This document shows, in pieces, positions 11,140 through 22,680 of a stretch of 64,000 nucleotides of DNA; the stretch's first letter is position 1; every line of letters begins with the position of its first letter. The notes below the pieces were generated by a model. The model was not told the DNA's origin and did not search any database. It was given only the letters and a program-made list of their open reading frames with translations. Both the position numbers and the translations under genes were made by a program. The DNA lies in the NCBI GenBank assembly GCA_038030265.1, contig CM075938.1:12129009-12193008 (forward strand), given 5' to 3'. Origin of the DNA: Corythucha ciliata (taxonomy: Eukaryota > Arthropoda > Insecta > Hemiptera > Tingidae).

Positions 11140-12115
11140 TTTAGAGAGCCATCTGAATTGGGCGACGCGGCAAAATTGGTTTGCTGACAATTGAAATTAG
11201 TTGGGTTGTTCAGCGAGTAAAATCCGAGAAATTTATTTTGCAGTGAGTCAGATCAGGGAAAATGTTTTTCTTTTGCTAAAAAAATTTGCGAATTTTTTTT
11301 TTTTTGTGAGTCAAACACGCAAAAAATGTCGTTTAAGTGCGAAAAGTCGGCGAAATTTTTCTCTGAAATGATCCGCCCCTTCAAAATTGGTTTGGCAGCA
11401 ACAAACAGCAAAAAGCGAAAGCTATATTTTTGTTGAACTCGACTCGCGAAATTGTTTTTTTTTTTTTTCAGCGAGCTGAAACATCCGCAAAATTAGTTTC
11501 TAGCGAGTAGTGAATTCCAAGAAAAATTTTTTAGTGAGCCAGAGCCGGTGATATGTTGTTTTCTCCCCCCCCCCCCACAAAGTCCCGTCCACACGCTCAA
11601 ACGTAACTTGAAACTTACTGGTGCAAACGGGTTTGCACAAGCAAGTCTGTGCGTGTCTGTGCGCACTTCCCGTCTACGCGCACAAACTTGTTTGTGCAAT
11701 CTCGACTGCACTAGTAAGTTTTGAAATAGTGTGGACAGGGCTTTAAGGCAACAATGATTTTAGGATTTTCGGAGTGAAATTTTTCTGAATTTGTTTTTCA
11801 ATGAGTCAAATCCATGAAAATGGTTGATTTTTTGGCAACAAAAATCAGGAAAATTGATTTCCCAGTGATTGAAATTTGTGAAATTGATTTTTTGTGGGGC
11901 AGAGCCGCAAAATTGATTTTTTTTTTAATTTTGCGAAAACGACGAAAGTGGTTTTTGAATTATGCCACCCCGTGAAATTGGCCCTTTATAGCAAAAAAGC
12001 CACGAAATTGGCCCTTTATTACAAAAAAAAGCCACGAAATTGGCGTTTTCTAGTGGGTGACATCCAAGGAATTGGCTTATTGAAGAGCCAGTGGATAGAG
12101 ACAATTTTGACAAAA
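11140..12115 (+). repeat. family E repeat field (about 30 bp period), interrupted by a MITE
   Basis: Recurring phrases of the form GAGCCAAATCCGCGAAATTG, then a T-rich run and GAAA, appear with many substitutions (for example GGCGACGCGGCAAAATTGG at 11,161 and AGCCACGAAATTGG at 11,998 and 12,030). The spacing is about 28-40 bases. The field is split by the MITE at 11,579-11,744. Open frames through it are repeat-driven and not coding. Confidence 0.65.
11579..11744. mobile_element. MITE, 166 bp, about 60 bp TIRs
   Basis: The left end AAAGTCCCGTCCACAC continues to ACTTGAAACTTACTGGTGCA and GTTTGCACAAGCAAG. The right end reversed reads AAAGCCCTGTCCACAC, then AAAACTTACTAGTGCA and GATTGCACAAACAAG. 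The arms are clearly diverged inverted copies. No coding capacity. It lies within family E repeats. The superfamily is not determined; GTCCACAC ends occur in several hAT/PIF-like MITEs. Confidence 0.8.
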
Positions 12116-13500
12116 CGAAATGTAGTGAACCTGAAGTTGGATTTTAACTTTTTGATAGTATCTGGGTCCCAGGTGGTGGGCAGCTGCCCCACCAAATCCG
12201 CGCTTTCGAGTCTAGGGGAGGGCAACTGCCCACACCTGCCCCTCTCTGGCTACGCCCATGCTGTGATGCCAGTGCACCTCAATGAAAATCCCTTCACATT
12301 CTGAGTCAAGTGAAACCAGTTAGAATCTCCCCACCCCCCCACCCCTTTATAGTTCAGTTCGAGCCAAATCCTAAACAAAAGGGCGGTGCAGGCATTGCCA
12401 AGCTCGAGAGGCGATGGCTGTGGTGAAGGGGTGGGGAGTCATTATTCACCCGAGTGCTCTTAATGTGGAGCGGAAGAGACGAACGTAATTTCTATTGACA
12501 GAGGAAAGAGAAGTGGTTTGAATAAATAGAAAGTACGGTAATTTGAAGAGGAATGGGAGATATTTCTGGGTCCCACACGGTCTTTTTTTTGCTTCCAATA
12601 AAAAAGAGAACGATAAAAAAAAAAATGTATTTCAACCTTGGTGTGGGAAATTTTTGGTTGAGCACGTATTTAATCAAAAATTCACGAGAGTAATAGGCAA
12701 AACGGTAGTTAGAGTTGACTTGGTGGAATAAGTTTCTGGGTGTCGAGGGGGGGGGGCTGTAGAATAATGCGAGAATGGATATCGGGACGTATGGATGGGT
12801 GCTCTCGGTAGCGTGGTGGGGGGTGGGGGTGGTTTATTGAAAACTCTTTCATTCTTTTCACCCATTTCTAAACCCCTCTTTTTTTCCTATAATGGTCTAC
12901 CCCCCCCTTCACCCGCCACCACTCGCACCCCCTCACGGAACCTTCCGCTCAATCCATATCGTAGTGCCCTCATCCAGTGATCGATGGATACATTTTTTAT
13001 GAACAGAACAGGGTACACAGTGATGATGAAGTGGGAGGGAGGAAGGGAGGCTACTCGTTTTTCGTGTCCCACAACGTTTCCTCCGTCACCGAACACCCCG
13101 TTGGCGCAATACTTTTTCTTCAGTAACCAAACCCCCCCCCCGCCTCAATATAACAACCCACAAACCTGAATTTCATAGAAAAGCATTCAGGAAATTGTAG
13201 TTGGGTGGGAGGACCTCCTGAGTTAGGATAAAGTTGTTTTTTTTTTGTCCATGTAATATCAAGAAGTGACTTGACTTGCCTGTTTGCGAAGGTGGTAGTT
13301 AAGGAGCTTGTTATAAGATGAATGGTGGGGGGGGGGAGAAATAAAAAAGTTTAAGAAAAAACCATCTTTCATATTTCCAATAGTAACCCCAAACCCTTCA
13401 TTTTCTCCAAAAACTCCAAACGACTTTGCCAAAGTCCGCATTACAATTTTACAAGAAGCCACTAGCACGAGCCAGCCACAAGTGGTGTAAAAAACTTAAA
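12116..13500. other. low-copy island with long homopolymer tracts, no gene seen
   Basis: It begins with a decayed element end (CTCTGGCTACGCCCATGC at 12,243, inverse of the GGCGTAGCCAG motif). It then holds poly-T, poly-A and G/C tracts (12,749-12,757, C-run near 13,132-13,141, G-run near 13,327-13,335). Short open frames are low-complexity and lack recognisable domains. Confidence 0.5.
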
Positions 13501-13610
13501 CGGTCAATTTTATTAACCGGGTAATGACGTTTAAGAACTGCTTATTGTCGACAATGCCGTAACATCGTGGTTATTGACGTCATTAACCGCGTAATAACGG
13601 CATAACTTAA

Positions 13611-14012
13611 GGGGGAGTTGAACGGGTGATTCCTCGACCCCGCCTGTCCAATCGCCCCTCGTCTACTATACTGGGCATACATTTTCTCGCCTTATTTCTG
13701 AAACAATTCTGGTTTGTAAGGACTCGTTTTAATCTTCAGCAAATTTCGCATATGCAGTAGTTTTCCTTTTTTCAAATTTCATCCCAGAAGTTATTTTAAA
13801 TTCGCCTCGAACTTTTGCTTTGTAATTTCACGGTTTTTATTCGACTTATTTGAAAAAAAGAAAACTTCTACATAATATGCGGAATTTCCTGAAGATTAAA
13901 ACGAGTCCTTAAAACCCAGGATTGGTGCAGGACTAAGGCCAGAAAATGTATGCCGAGTAGTAGTCGAGGGACGATTGGAGGGGGGTGGAGGAATCATCAC
14001 TGCAGTTCTCCC
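13611..14012. mobile_element. MITE, 402 bp, TTAA-flanked, about 160 bp TIRs
   Basis: TTAA flanks both ends (13,607-13,610 and 14,013-14,016). The left end starts GGGGGAGTTGAACGG; the right end reversed starts GGGAGAACTGCAGTG. Inverted similarity continues through GGCATACATTTTCT and GGACTCGTTTTAATCTTCAG to GTAGTTTTCC. TTAA target duplication is the hallmark of piggyBac, so a piggyBac-type non-autonomous element is inferred. The loop is about 80 bp and has no coding frame. Confidence 0.85.
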
Positions 14013-14039
14013 TTAAAGGGGCGAGTTTGTCACCTATGG

Positions 14040-15780
14040 CCATGAATTATGATGTGCTTTTTACCCACGAAATTGCTCTCAGAAACCGCGAACTCACGAT
14101 TTCTCGATTTTAACAGCAAGTGATCGCATTTTCTGAATGTTTAGCAGTGAATCAGCAGCACCGCTGTTTTTATTGATTTTTAAATTTTTAGCCGCCATTA
14201 CAATTTTCCTCAATTTCGTCAATGATTTCGATTTTAGCCATGAATAAGCGTTATTTACACATTTTAGCTACGAAGATAACGGAAAAAAAATCGCGAATCG
14301 GCGTTTTTCGTTGCATTTATAACCGCAAATCAGCATTTTTATTCTTAATTTCAATCACAAATTTGTAATTTTTCTCACTTATGGTTACGAATTAGTGTTT
14401 TTGGGCCGCGAACGATATAGTTTTTTCTCGATTTTGACCGGATATTAGCGATTTTTCTTACCCTGGGGCCCCGTCCTATTCGTGAGTGGGAATCGTGCGA
14501 TTTCAGCGTTACGGGTTTTCGGCGGAAAACGCCGGTAGCGTTTCACCAGTGCGTTTTCGTCATGAAAATCACGCACCCGCTACAAATGCCAAATACACTA
14601 ACGCGAAAATCCGTCACGTAATTCGAAATGAATTAGCTGTTTTTCTCAATTCTAACTGCGAATTAGCGTTTTTTCCTTGATTTTAACCGCGAACTAGCGA
14701 TTTTTCTCACACGTAGCCTCAAATTACTGCCTTTCCTCAATATCAGAGTAAAAAGAGCCTCTATAAACCGCGATTTTGGTTTTTTTTTTAGTTTTGCCAG
14801 CGAATGAGCAATAATTCCGAGATTTGAGACTTAATTTTGCGTATTACCTCATCCACAGTCAGTTTTGTTGGGTTTTCCACTTTCAGAAAACTAATTTCGT
14901 GGCCCAGATAAGATTTTTTTTTTAATTATTATTATTATAATTTATTATTATTTGTATTAATGTGCGCCAGCCACCAGAAAGGTGTTCTTGTGTTGGGGGC
15001 TGGAATCCATTCGCTATTGGATTCCCTGGAGTCCAATGCCGTCATAACAGTCCCCTCTTCCTTCCACACCACAGAGGTCACTCAGTAGAGCTTTTGTTAA
15101 AAAAAAAAGTGAAGGCTATAAGGGACATAAGGGGATGCACAAATCAATTCGCAAGAATAAATTTTCGGTTTCCCCCGATGAGCAAACTAAGCACATTTAA
15201 TCAATTTTAGCCTCAAATTAGCACTTTTTCTACAATTTTTGCAGCAAATCGGCGCTTTTCCAAATTTCCAGCCGCGGACTTGCTACAATTTCCCTAATTT
15301 TAGCCGTTTAATGTCCTCCAAATGCCACAAATCTGACATTTTCCCATTCTTTGCTGCAAATGACTAAATTAGCTGAATTGAAAATTATCACTTTTTATTC
15401 ATTTTGTCTGAAAATTAGCGCATTCTCCAAACGTTTAACCATGGAATCGCCTCCAAAAAATGCGAATTGGATCCCCCCCCCTCCTATTTTAACCGCAGTT
15501 GGAGAGCCTTTTAATTATTTTAGGTTCGAAGAGCGATTTTTACTATGTAACATGGAATTATTTATTTTCCTCTATTTCAGCCGCGAATTCGTACTTTTAC
15601 TTAGCATTTAGCAACATATTTTTCACCAATTAAGACGAATTAGCGGTTTTTCCTTATTACTGCCGCAAATTAGCGCCTTTTAATTGAGCGATTTCTCACG
15701 CTGTAAATTAGCGTTTTTTCTCAATTTTAGAGCTGCAAATTAGCGCTTTTTCGAAATATTTACCCGCGGTCTTTCCCCAA
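14040..15780 (+). repeat. family A repeat field, forward
   Basis: Many degenerate monomers of TTTTAGCCGCGAATTAGCG followed by TTTTTCTCAA, period about 29-32, are seen, for example at 14,150-14,480, 14,600-14,720 and 15,200-15,770. Variant monomers carry AAACCGCGAA. A break at 14,900-15,200 holds a T-run, an ATT-rich stretch (14,918-14,958) and an unrelated 200 bp segment. No gene is supported. Confidence 0.75.
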
Positions 15781-15844
15781 AACCAATTTTTCAGGTGCAC
15801 TCGCCTAAAGACCTTCAGAAAAGTGGCTATTAGCGTTTATTATA

Positions 15845-15985
15845 CATTTTAGCCGTGATTTTCGATCTTTCGTATAAGGAGAACATAATGTGCTAGGAGC
15901 TCGGCTTCCGGCTAAAATGCTATTGTCGACGAGCTTCATGCACATTCTATTCTCCTGGTCATTGGGAGCCAAAGCCAGGCGTGGA
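15845..15985 (+). repeat. single monomer of the 163 bp repeat
   Basis: TTCGTATAAGGAGAACATAA, then GTGCTAGGAGCTCGGCTTCC, GGCTAAAATGCTATTGTCGA and CTCCTGGTCATTGGGAGC match the tandem units at 16.65-17.09 kb. Here it is joined directly to family A (TTTTAGCCGTGATTTTCGAT). Confidence 0.8.
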
Positions 15986-16654
15986 TCCAGAATCGGTTTA
16001 AGCAGTGGGCCATGACCCCATCCTAAGCCACCGAACCTAGTAGAGCGAAAACACAATTTCCCAAGCCCTTTCTATGACCAAATCCTAAATCGGCGGCTGA
16101 ACCTTACTATTTTGAGGTTTTTGCACACAAGGAATCCGAAAATTGAGACAAAGTTTCGATCAGAAGAATCAATGAAAGGGTTCTTACAGTGATCCGCACT
16201 GCTTTTAACTACCTCGAACTATCCCGCGTGCAGTCCAGAAGTCCAAGGAAGAATCTCGATGCACATGCGGACCTCTCTGGGCAGCTCAGGGGTCTAGGTA
16301 TGAATGGTCTCGAAAAATGGTGCAGGAGGGATCCAAGGACGCTGTTTAAGACCCCGTGACAGCCACACTTTCCGTTGTTTGCGTTGCCGACCGCTCGTAC
16401 TAGTGACCTTTGGAGTCAACAAAAACAAGTGATACCAACGACCATGAAGTGAAACATTCATTTCCCGACCTTTTAGCGTTTAAAGGGCTGTATTTCTCGG
16501 TTAAACATAGTTCAGAGAACTTATAAATCTCGTCTGCCTCAGACCAGAACCGTTGACCCTAAAATTTTAGAAGATGATAATCTCTCGTTATAGAGTTTGG
16601 GAGGTGGTTTTGATTCTGTTTTTGGTCAAGCGACCACGCGACTCGAAGCCACTC
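15986..16654. other. unrecognised spacer between 163 bp repeat copies
   Basis: About 670 bases follow a GGCGTGGATCCAGAATCGG phrase typical of decayed transposon ends. No tandem structure, domain or RNA gene could be recognised. It may be part of the same dispersed element as 6.2-6.9 kb, on weak phrase similarity only. Confidence 0.4.
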
Positions 16655-17090
16655 AGCCAAACCTTGTCAAAAACGACGATTTTGTCAGTAATTTCAAGTA
16701 AAATGCGCCGATTTTCGATTTTCCTTTCGTATTAGGAGAATATAATGTGCTAGGAGCCACAAGAAGAAATTCCATTGTCGGCGAGCTCCACGCATATTCT
16801 ATCCCCCTGGTCATTGCGAGCTAAACCTTGTCAAAAACGACGATTTTGTCCGTTTTTTCAAGTAAAATGCACCGATTTTCGATTTTTCTTTCGTATTAGG
16901 AGAATACAATGTTCTAGGAGCTCGGCTTCCGGCTAAAATTCCATTGTTGACGAGTTCCAAGCGTGTTCTATCCTCCTGGTTATTGGGAGCTAAACATTGT
17001 CAAAAACGATTTTGCCCCCATCTTCAGGTGTATTGCGGCGATTTTCGTCCTTTCGTATTAAGAGACTGTAATGTGATAGGAGGGCGGCTT
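16655..17090 (+). repeat. tandem repeat, about 163 bp, 2.5 units
   Basis: The anchor phrase CGTATTAGGAGAAT (or a close variant) occurs at about 16,729, 16,893 and 17,055, giving periods of 164 and 162. Each unit runs AACCTTGTCAAAAACGACG, CGATTTTCGATTTTC, the anchor, TAGGAGCTCGGCTTCCGGCT and CTCCTGGTCATTGGGAGC. The last unit passes straight into family A at about 17,090. Confidence 0.85.
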
Positions 17091-17215
17091 CCGACTGAAA
17101 TTTTCTCAATTTTATCCACGAATAATGAGCGATTTTCACAATTTTTGCGGCGAATTGACGATTTTTCGCTTTTTGCCTTGAATTAACGCTTTTTATTAAT
17201 TTTAGCTGCGATACG
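17090..17215 (+). repeat. family A repeat, forward, short block
   Basis: Four monomers are readable (ATCCACGAATAATGAGCG, GCGGCGAATTGACG, CCTTGAATTAACGC, and a final TTTTAGCTGCG), following directly on the 163 bp repeat. Confidence 0.75.
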
Positions 17216-17339
17216 ACTTGGCTAAGCCTGATGGGCCAAATGGTAGAAACATTGTTTTATAAAAAGAAAGAGCCCATTAAATTTATGGCGGAACCCCCCC
17301 CCCCAGATAAAATTCTAGATCCACCACTGTGGCCAACCC

Positions 17340-17610
17340 TGCAAAAAGATTGTTTTTGAATGGAACCGGACCCGCGAAATTTCTTATTAGACTAGAATGA
17401 GCCAATACCCTCGAAATTTTGATTTTAAAGGTGTGAAATCCATGAAGTTTTTACTTTTTTATTGGAGGCTACCCCTCGTTTGGTTTTTGAAAGAGCCAAA
17501 CCAGGCGAGATGGCTTTTTCGAAGGACCGAAATCAGTGGAATTGCTTTGAATTTGTCAACGTTGAAAAAAAAAGGTTTTTTTCAGGGAGTCAGTCCTGTG
17601 AAATCGGCCT
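17340..17610 (+). repeat. family E repeat, forward
   Basis: Monomers include GGACCCGCGAAATTTC, GAGCCAATACCCTCGAAATT, GAGCCAAACCAGGCGAGATG and GGACCGAAATCAGTGGAATT, each followed by a T-rich run. The block is preceded by a poly-C tract (17,287-17,296) and a GGATCTAG-type transposon end motif (inverted, 17,313-17,331). Confidence 0.75.
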
Positions 17611-17612
17611 AG

Positions 17613-17661
17613 AGTGAAGTGACAACAGTGAGTGAAGCGACAACAGTGAGTGAAGTGACGG
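17613..17661 (+). repeat. 18 bp minisatellite, 2.7 units
   Basis: AGTGAAGTGACAACAGTG is followed by the same unit with one change (GCGAC), then a partial third unit. This is read directly. Confidence 0.9.
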
Positions 17662-20510
17662 ATGGGCAACACCGCGTCCATCCATACATGTTTTCCGGTT
17701 AGACATGGACAATGAAACAAACCGACGGCATTTGACCGACGGCAATTGACCTGAGAAACATGAAAATCGATGATTTCCTGGTTAACCAAGTGGGAAATTG
17801 CTTCAACCGATAAAACGGGTTCCCCTCTCCCTCGCCATCATCACACACAATTGATTCGAGCGTCCACTTTTCTCGTCTCCTTGGATTTTTATTCTTGGAT
17901 GGATGGGTCTACTAATTTTTACAGCTTTTTTGTGTTTTAATTGCCCCCCGAAATGAACTTTCGTGTACATCTTGTACCTATTGATTAAGTACGACAGCAA
18001 CTCGCAGTACGAAATTAATCTTAACCTAACTCTTCTCCTGTCATCCCTTTTATGCTTTTTCCAAGGGATTTAAAGTTCACTCATAATTAATCAGCTCGCG
18101 GGTAGAGGGGGGTATTCTAATTTGCGTGCATATTTTACAATATTAGCATAAAGCCGAGTCACCCCTTCCCTTTACCTGTCATTCCGTCCAGTTTTCAAAA
18201 ATATTTCACGTAAAGGTGGAAGCTGAGAGAAAAAAAAAAATGTAGGGGCGGGGACGGGGGATCTAACAGCGTAAATCCGTTCGCAGGGCGTGAGGAAGTG
18301 AGAATCTGAGAATATTAATAAAATTGGACGCGACGACATTGATTCTGACCCGGATGAAAACAGGATGAAGGGTAATGAGGTGGCGGTGATGGTGACGGGA
18401 ACGGAGGGGGGGGGAGCTTTCTTACATGCACACGCCGTAATTCTTCTTCGCCTTAATCCCCTTCCAACCGCCTTCCACAACACCATTCTCTTTACTTTAC
18501 CCTCATTCCTCGTTAATTCTAGTCCATTAATATTCGCACCTCTGTCCTCCATTCAACTATATGAGAAGGCTTAGCTGCCGTGGAAGAGCGGTGAAGAGGG
18601 GCTACCGGCTGGAAACTGTAACGGTTTGGATGGTGGTGGTGGGAGGGGGTGCGAGTGGGCCATCAATCAACCTTCTTAGAGGTTCTGATGGAACGTAAAA
18701 GGAAAGGGGAGCACCTGTTTGAAAAGTAAATGAGTGGTTGGTGGGAGGGGTAGGGAAATAAGATCAATGTATCGGTTATGAAAAGAAGAAAAAAAAACTC
18801 ATTATTTTCATAGGTATAAAGCCCACGATTCAATTTTCGATTCTTAAACGTTCTTTGGCCCATTTCCAAACATAAAAATACGCAATTTTCTCTTATCAAC
18901 ATGCTGAAAGAACGACCCAAATAATTTTAATTTTCTATTCCTTGTTTTCAAACACTATTTTGTAACAATGCCCAGGCTAGAAGTCCGCCCCCAGGGGAAA
19001 TTCATGAATAAATAAAGAAGATATCCTAATCTTATTAAAGGATTTTCATCTCCGATGATTTAAAGGGAATAAAGAGACCCCTTAGATTGGGCGGATTTTA
19101 CGCAGAAAAAAAAAATCAAGAAGCCCCGTGTCTTTGAATAATTTATTTTCCTTCGCTGGAATAATAAAGGAGGGCGCCAGGGTACCAGGGACACTAGGGT
19201 CAAAATTGAAATATTATATTTTTAATTATTACGCTCTATCCTAGCAAGGGGAATAAACGGAGGGGTAAAAACCCTTTGTAAATCACAATAAAGTGGGAAG
19301 TTGGTAGAATGGGAAAGGTGAGGGATGGAAAGGACGGGCGGGTGCCAGTTTGCAACGATAGCGATTTAATTTAAAAGGCTGTACTCTCCTTGAATATTAA
19401 TAACTTCGGTTTTATACATGTAAATGAACTTTAAAAACCGACAGGCGCCTCGGATTTCCCAGTATCTTCGGAAATTTTTAATCGCCTCCTCCCCCACCAA
19501 CGTCACAATCCATTCCACCATGGCAATCACTTTAAATTTCACCGTGCATATAACCGTGCAAGGATCGATAAGTCTGGAGAGGCGAAGAGTGAGTGTTCGG
19601 TGGATTGGCATGAAGGGGGGAGGGGGATGAGATTCCAGACAGTTAAGACGTCCATTTATTGTTAAACATAATGCCACATTTATACTACATCACGACTGGG
19701 AAGGGATTCCAGGAATGATGAAGGATTGATGTCATTGCATTGCTAGAGGGGAGCTTTTGTCGTTATAATAGCCGAATTATCACGTATCTTGATGTTACTG
19801 AAGCTACTGATGAGTATGAATAAAAGAGGGAGGGGGGGATCGAGAAGGAGGAAATACAATACAAAAACGAGGCTTTGTTACACGAAAATCAGCTAATTCA
19901 TCCGTCAAAATACGAAGTTTTAGACAACTTCATGAGTCGGGTGGTTTTGGGGGAAAGACAAGGAGACTGACAGCCGGTTTTTGTTTTCCTCACAAACTGT
20001 CGAAGTACAACGGTGAGGGGAGGGCCTTAGGAACGTGATTTTTGATGGATTCTACCGTTTTCCGCATTTCGATCTGGTTTAGAACAAAAACTATAAGCGA
20101 AAAACAAAACTGACGATGATGGGGGGGGGGGCTCAAGTTAACTCGAAGTGACAAGAGTGGAAGGGGACGGCTAAGCGCGAGATGTAACAAAAACTCATCG
20201 AAAATTTAAAAGTAAACACCTCGAAATACAACAAGAGAATAGACGATTGACAGCTATAACATCTAGATTTTGGTACTCCGGTAAAAATAATTTTACGAAG
20301 GTTTATGTTAATAAATAGATAATAAGTATAAAATATTCATAAGTAATAGAGACAATTTGCCGCACAGCCATCTCTAAGGGCATGGCCGTAGAGAGAATAT
20401 TCGGGCTCAGAGATGGAACTCAATAGTACCCTGAAGATGGGGGATGGAAAATAGGGAATTTACGTTTGATTTTCATGAATTTAGGAACGAAATTCCGAAA
20501 AAAAACAGTC
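17662..20510. other. low-copy island, 2.8 kb, no gene seen
   Basis: The plus strand is rich in A/G runs (GGAAGGAGGGG-type phrases) with pyrimidine-rich patches and poly-G runs at about 18,408-18,415 and 20,119-20,128. All open frames are short, low in complexity and lack recognised motifs. It could be intergenic or intronic. Confidence 0.5.
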
Positions 20511-21450
20511 ATTCGAGGCTAAAATTGAGAAACATTCACGAATTTGCGGTTTACGGTGGCCCTTCTGTACGGTTAATGTGAAAAAGCTCGCTGACGCACT
20601 GTTCGGGGGGGGGGGGGGCAAGCTCGCGGTCAAAATTGAGAAAAAACGCTAATTCATGACTAAATAAAAGTGAAACAATTGCTCGGTCACGACAGAAATA
20701 GAAAAAAAAATGCAAATTCATAGTAAAAAATCAAGAAAACGCCAATCCACAGTTTCTGGAGACAACATACTGTTCCTACAGATGATAAAAAGCACTGATT
20801 CACGGCCAGAATTCAATAAATCGCTGCCGAAATTAGGGAAAGGCACTAAATTCACGCGCTAATTTGAATGGATAAAATTAGCGCGCCTCGATGGTGTAAT
20901 GGATACAATGCTCGCTTCGCAACCCAGCGGGCCTGGGTTCGAATCCAGCCATCGCCCATTACACTATAAGGCTGCGGCGAGCTGTGACACGGCACACCCG
21001 GCTTCGTATGGGCGTTCCCGGCGATGTGCGTTCTACAAAGCGCGCACCGACCGAAACGCCCGCGTAGTACGGGTGTGAAGTGCACAGTTAGATCTGGGTA
21101 TGGCGCGGCGTAGGAGACCAAGTGAGGCTTAGGCGCCTGCCGGGTTCAAAGCCCGGCGCCCCCGACAAAAAAAAAAAAAAAAAAAAAAAAAATGGATAAA
21201 ATTAAGGAAAAGCTCTCAATTGCTCAAAATTGGAGAGCAAAGGCTAATTCTTGAATGTAATTGATATAATGCATTAATTCATTGCTAGAATTAAGTAAAA
21301 ACGCTAATTCACGGCAAAAACAAAAATAAAAACGCTTTGTGGCTAAAATCAAGATGAAGCGCTAATTCGTGGCTGAAATTTAGAAATACAACTTCAGCTG
21401 AAATTGAGGAAAAGCGCTAGTTCAAGTTTAGAAATTGGGGAAAAATCACT
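20511..21450 (-). repeat. family A repeat field, reverse, split by a SINE
   Basis: Reverse-oriented monomers (GCTAATTCATGACTAAA, GCCAATCCACAGTTTCTGG, GCTAATTCACGGCAAAAAC and similar) lie at 20,511-20,866 and resume at 21,205-21,450. The variant with AGTTTCTGGAGACAACAT at 20,750 is the higher-order marker monomer also seen at 22.79, 22.91, 23.40 and 54.30 kb. Poly-G at 20,607-20,618. Confidence 0.75.
20881..21190 (+). mobile_element. dimeric tRNA-derived SINE with poly(A) tail and target-site duplication
   Basis: The head is tRNA-like, with A box TGGTGTAATGG (20,892-20,902) and a perfect B box GGTTCGAATCC (20,936-20,946). A GC-rich body follows, then a second tRNA-like module with a 6 bp T-type stem GCCGGG/CCCGGC (21,139-21,157) and B box GGTTCAAAGCC, then a poly(A) run from 21,167. 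The target-site duplication AATGGATAAAATTA is at 20,867-20,880 and 21,191-21,204, identical on both sides. It would be transcribed by Pol III and copied in trans by a LINE. The intact duplication and pure A-tail indicate recent insertion into family A repeats. The long open frame across it on the minus strand is not coding. Confidence 0.9.
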
Positions 21451-22080
21451 AATTCATCGTGCATGAAGGCTTTTTTACGCCTAAAATTACGCCCACTTCG
21501 TGGGGTTGCCTCATTGAAACGATCCATTCCACAGATTTCCCGTGAAAAGCCAAAGCTCCGTAAAAATCTCAATTTTGTGAGACCCGTCAATACCAGACAT
21601 CATGCGATCCCAAGGGAAAAGCTTCCCTTTCCTAAAATCATGAGATGGTCCACGCGCTTGTTGAAGACTACTACTTGACAGTTTACAGGCCTGTGAGTTT
21701 CGGTCAAGGATTCATTCGCGTCTGTACGACGGAAGAGTCCAGTTTGGGGGCCCCAGGATACGAAAATTCACAGTTTAGTCCCAAAAATTTCACTTTCTGG
21801 CGGGAACAATAGTCAGTTATTCGGTGGAAAACCCGGAATAGAACGCAACAACGACAATTTTCCAACAAAGATGTTAGGTCATGACGGTTCACGTCCTTTC
21901 ATCCGTGCTAGTTCAGTTTCTGGGGTCGAATTGACGATTACCCAACGTCGAGTTCTGAGTTGATGAACTAACCGAAGTTCTCGTTCTGGAGGGCTCATCC
22001 CCGAGTACAAGCCGGCAATAAGCATTGGGATGCATTTGACTAGTTCTCACGTGAAGCTGCCCACTCCTGGATCACGCCAC
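21451..22080. other. spacer inside the family A district
   Basis: 630 bases of mixed sequence. The phrase GACGGAAGAGTCCAGTTTGG at 21,727 is a diverged inverted copy of 8,940-8,965, so at least part is dispersed repeat. No gene or RNA is recognised. Confidence 0.45.
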
Positions 22081-22670
22081 GGCCGTGAATTAAAAATTTT
22101 CCCACTTTTAGCCAAGAATTTGCGTTTTTTTCTCAAATTTTATCCGCGAATTGGCGTTTTCTCAAGTTTAGCTGTGAATGAGCGGTTTTCTCAATTTCCA
22201 TTTTTCACACACTTTAGTCGACAATACAAATTTCTAAGATTGATCAATTTCTTTCGCATTAACCATGGCTTAGCACTTTATCTCAGCCACGAAGTGGCCG
22301 TTGGAAACCTTGAATTTTCTAAATTTTAGCCGTGGATGAGCGGTTTTCCTTTATTTCAGCCGTGAATTAGCGGTTTGTCTCGTTTTTAGCCGCAAAGTCA
22401 CTCCCCGGGAACGGTGAATTTCTGCTTTTTCAATTTTAGCTATGCTTGAGCGCTGTTCCTTAATTTTATCCGCGTTTTAGCGTTTTTCTCAATTATATCC
22501 GCCAACTCGTACCTACTACTCTCAATTTTAGCCCTGAATCAGCATTTTTTTTTTTTCTCAATTTTAGCTGCGGAAGAGCCTAATTGTCAATTTTATTCAT
22601 CCAAATAGCGGGTTTTCTCAATTTTAACCGACAATATTATTATTTGAGGCGAGGATTAGCTGAATTAGCT
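22081..22670 (+). repeat. family A repeat field, forward
   Basis: Monomers such as TTTTATCCGCGAATTGGCG, TTTTAGCCGTGGATGAGCG and TTTCAGCCGTGAATTAGCG run nearly head to tail, period about 29-33, up to the orientation switch near 22,670. Confidence 0.8.
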
Positions 22671-22680
22671 GGAGCGGTAG

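Noticed and set aside
14040..15780. Regular ~30 bp repeats resembling a CRISPR array
   Set aside because: Monomers are degenerate, adjoin without unique spacers, occur in both strands over tens of kilobases, and the sequence is animal with no cas genes.
20852..21121. 89-codon minus-strand frame as a gene
   Set aside because: It overlaps the SINE body; GC-rich SINE sequence lacks stops by chance.
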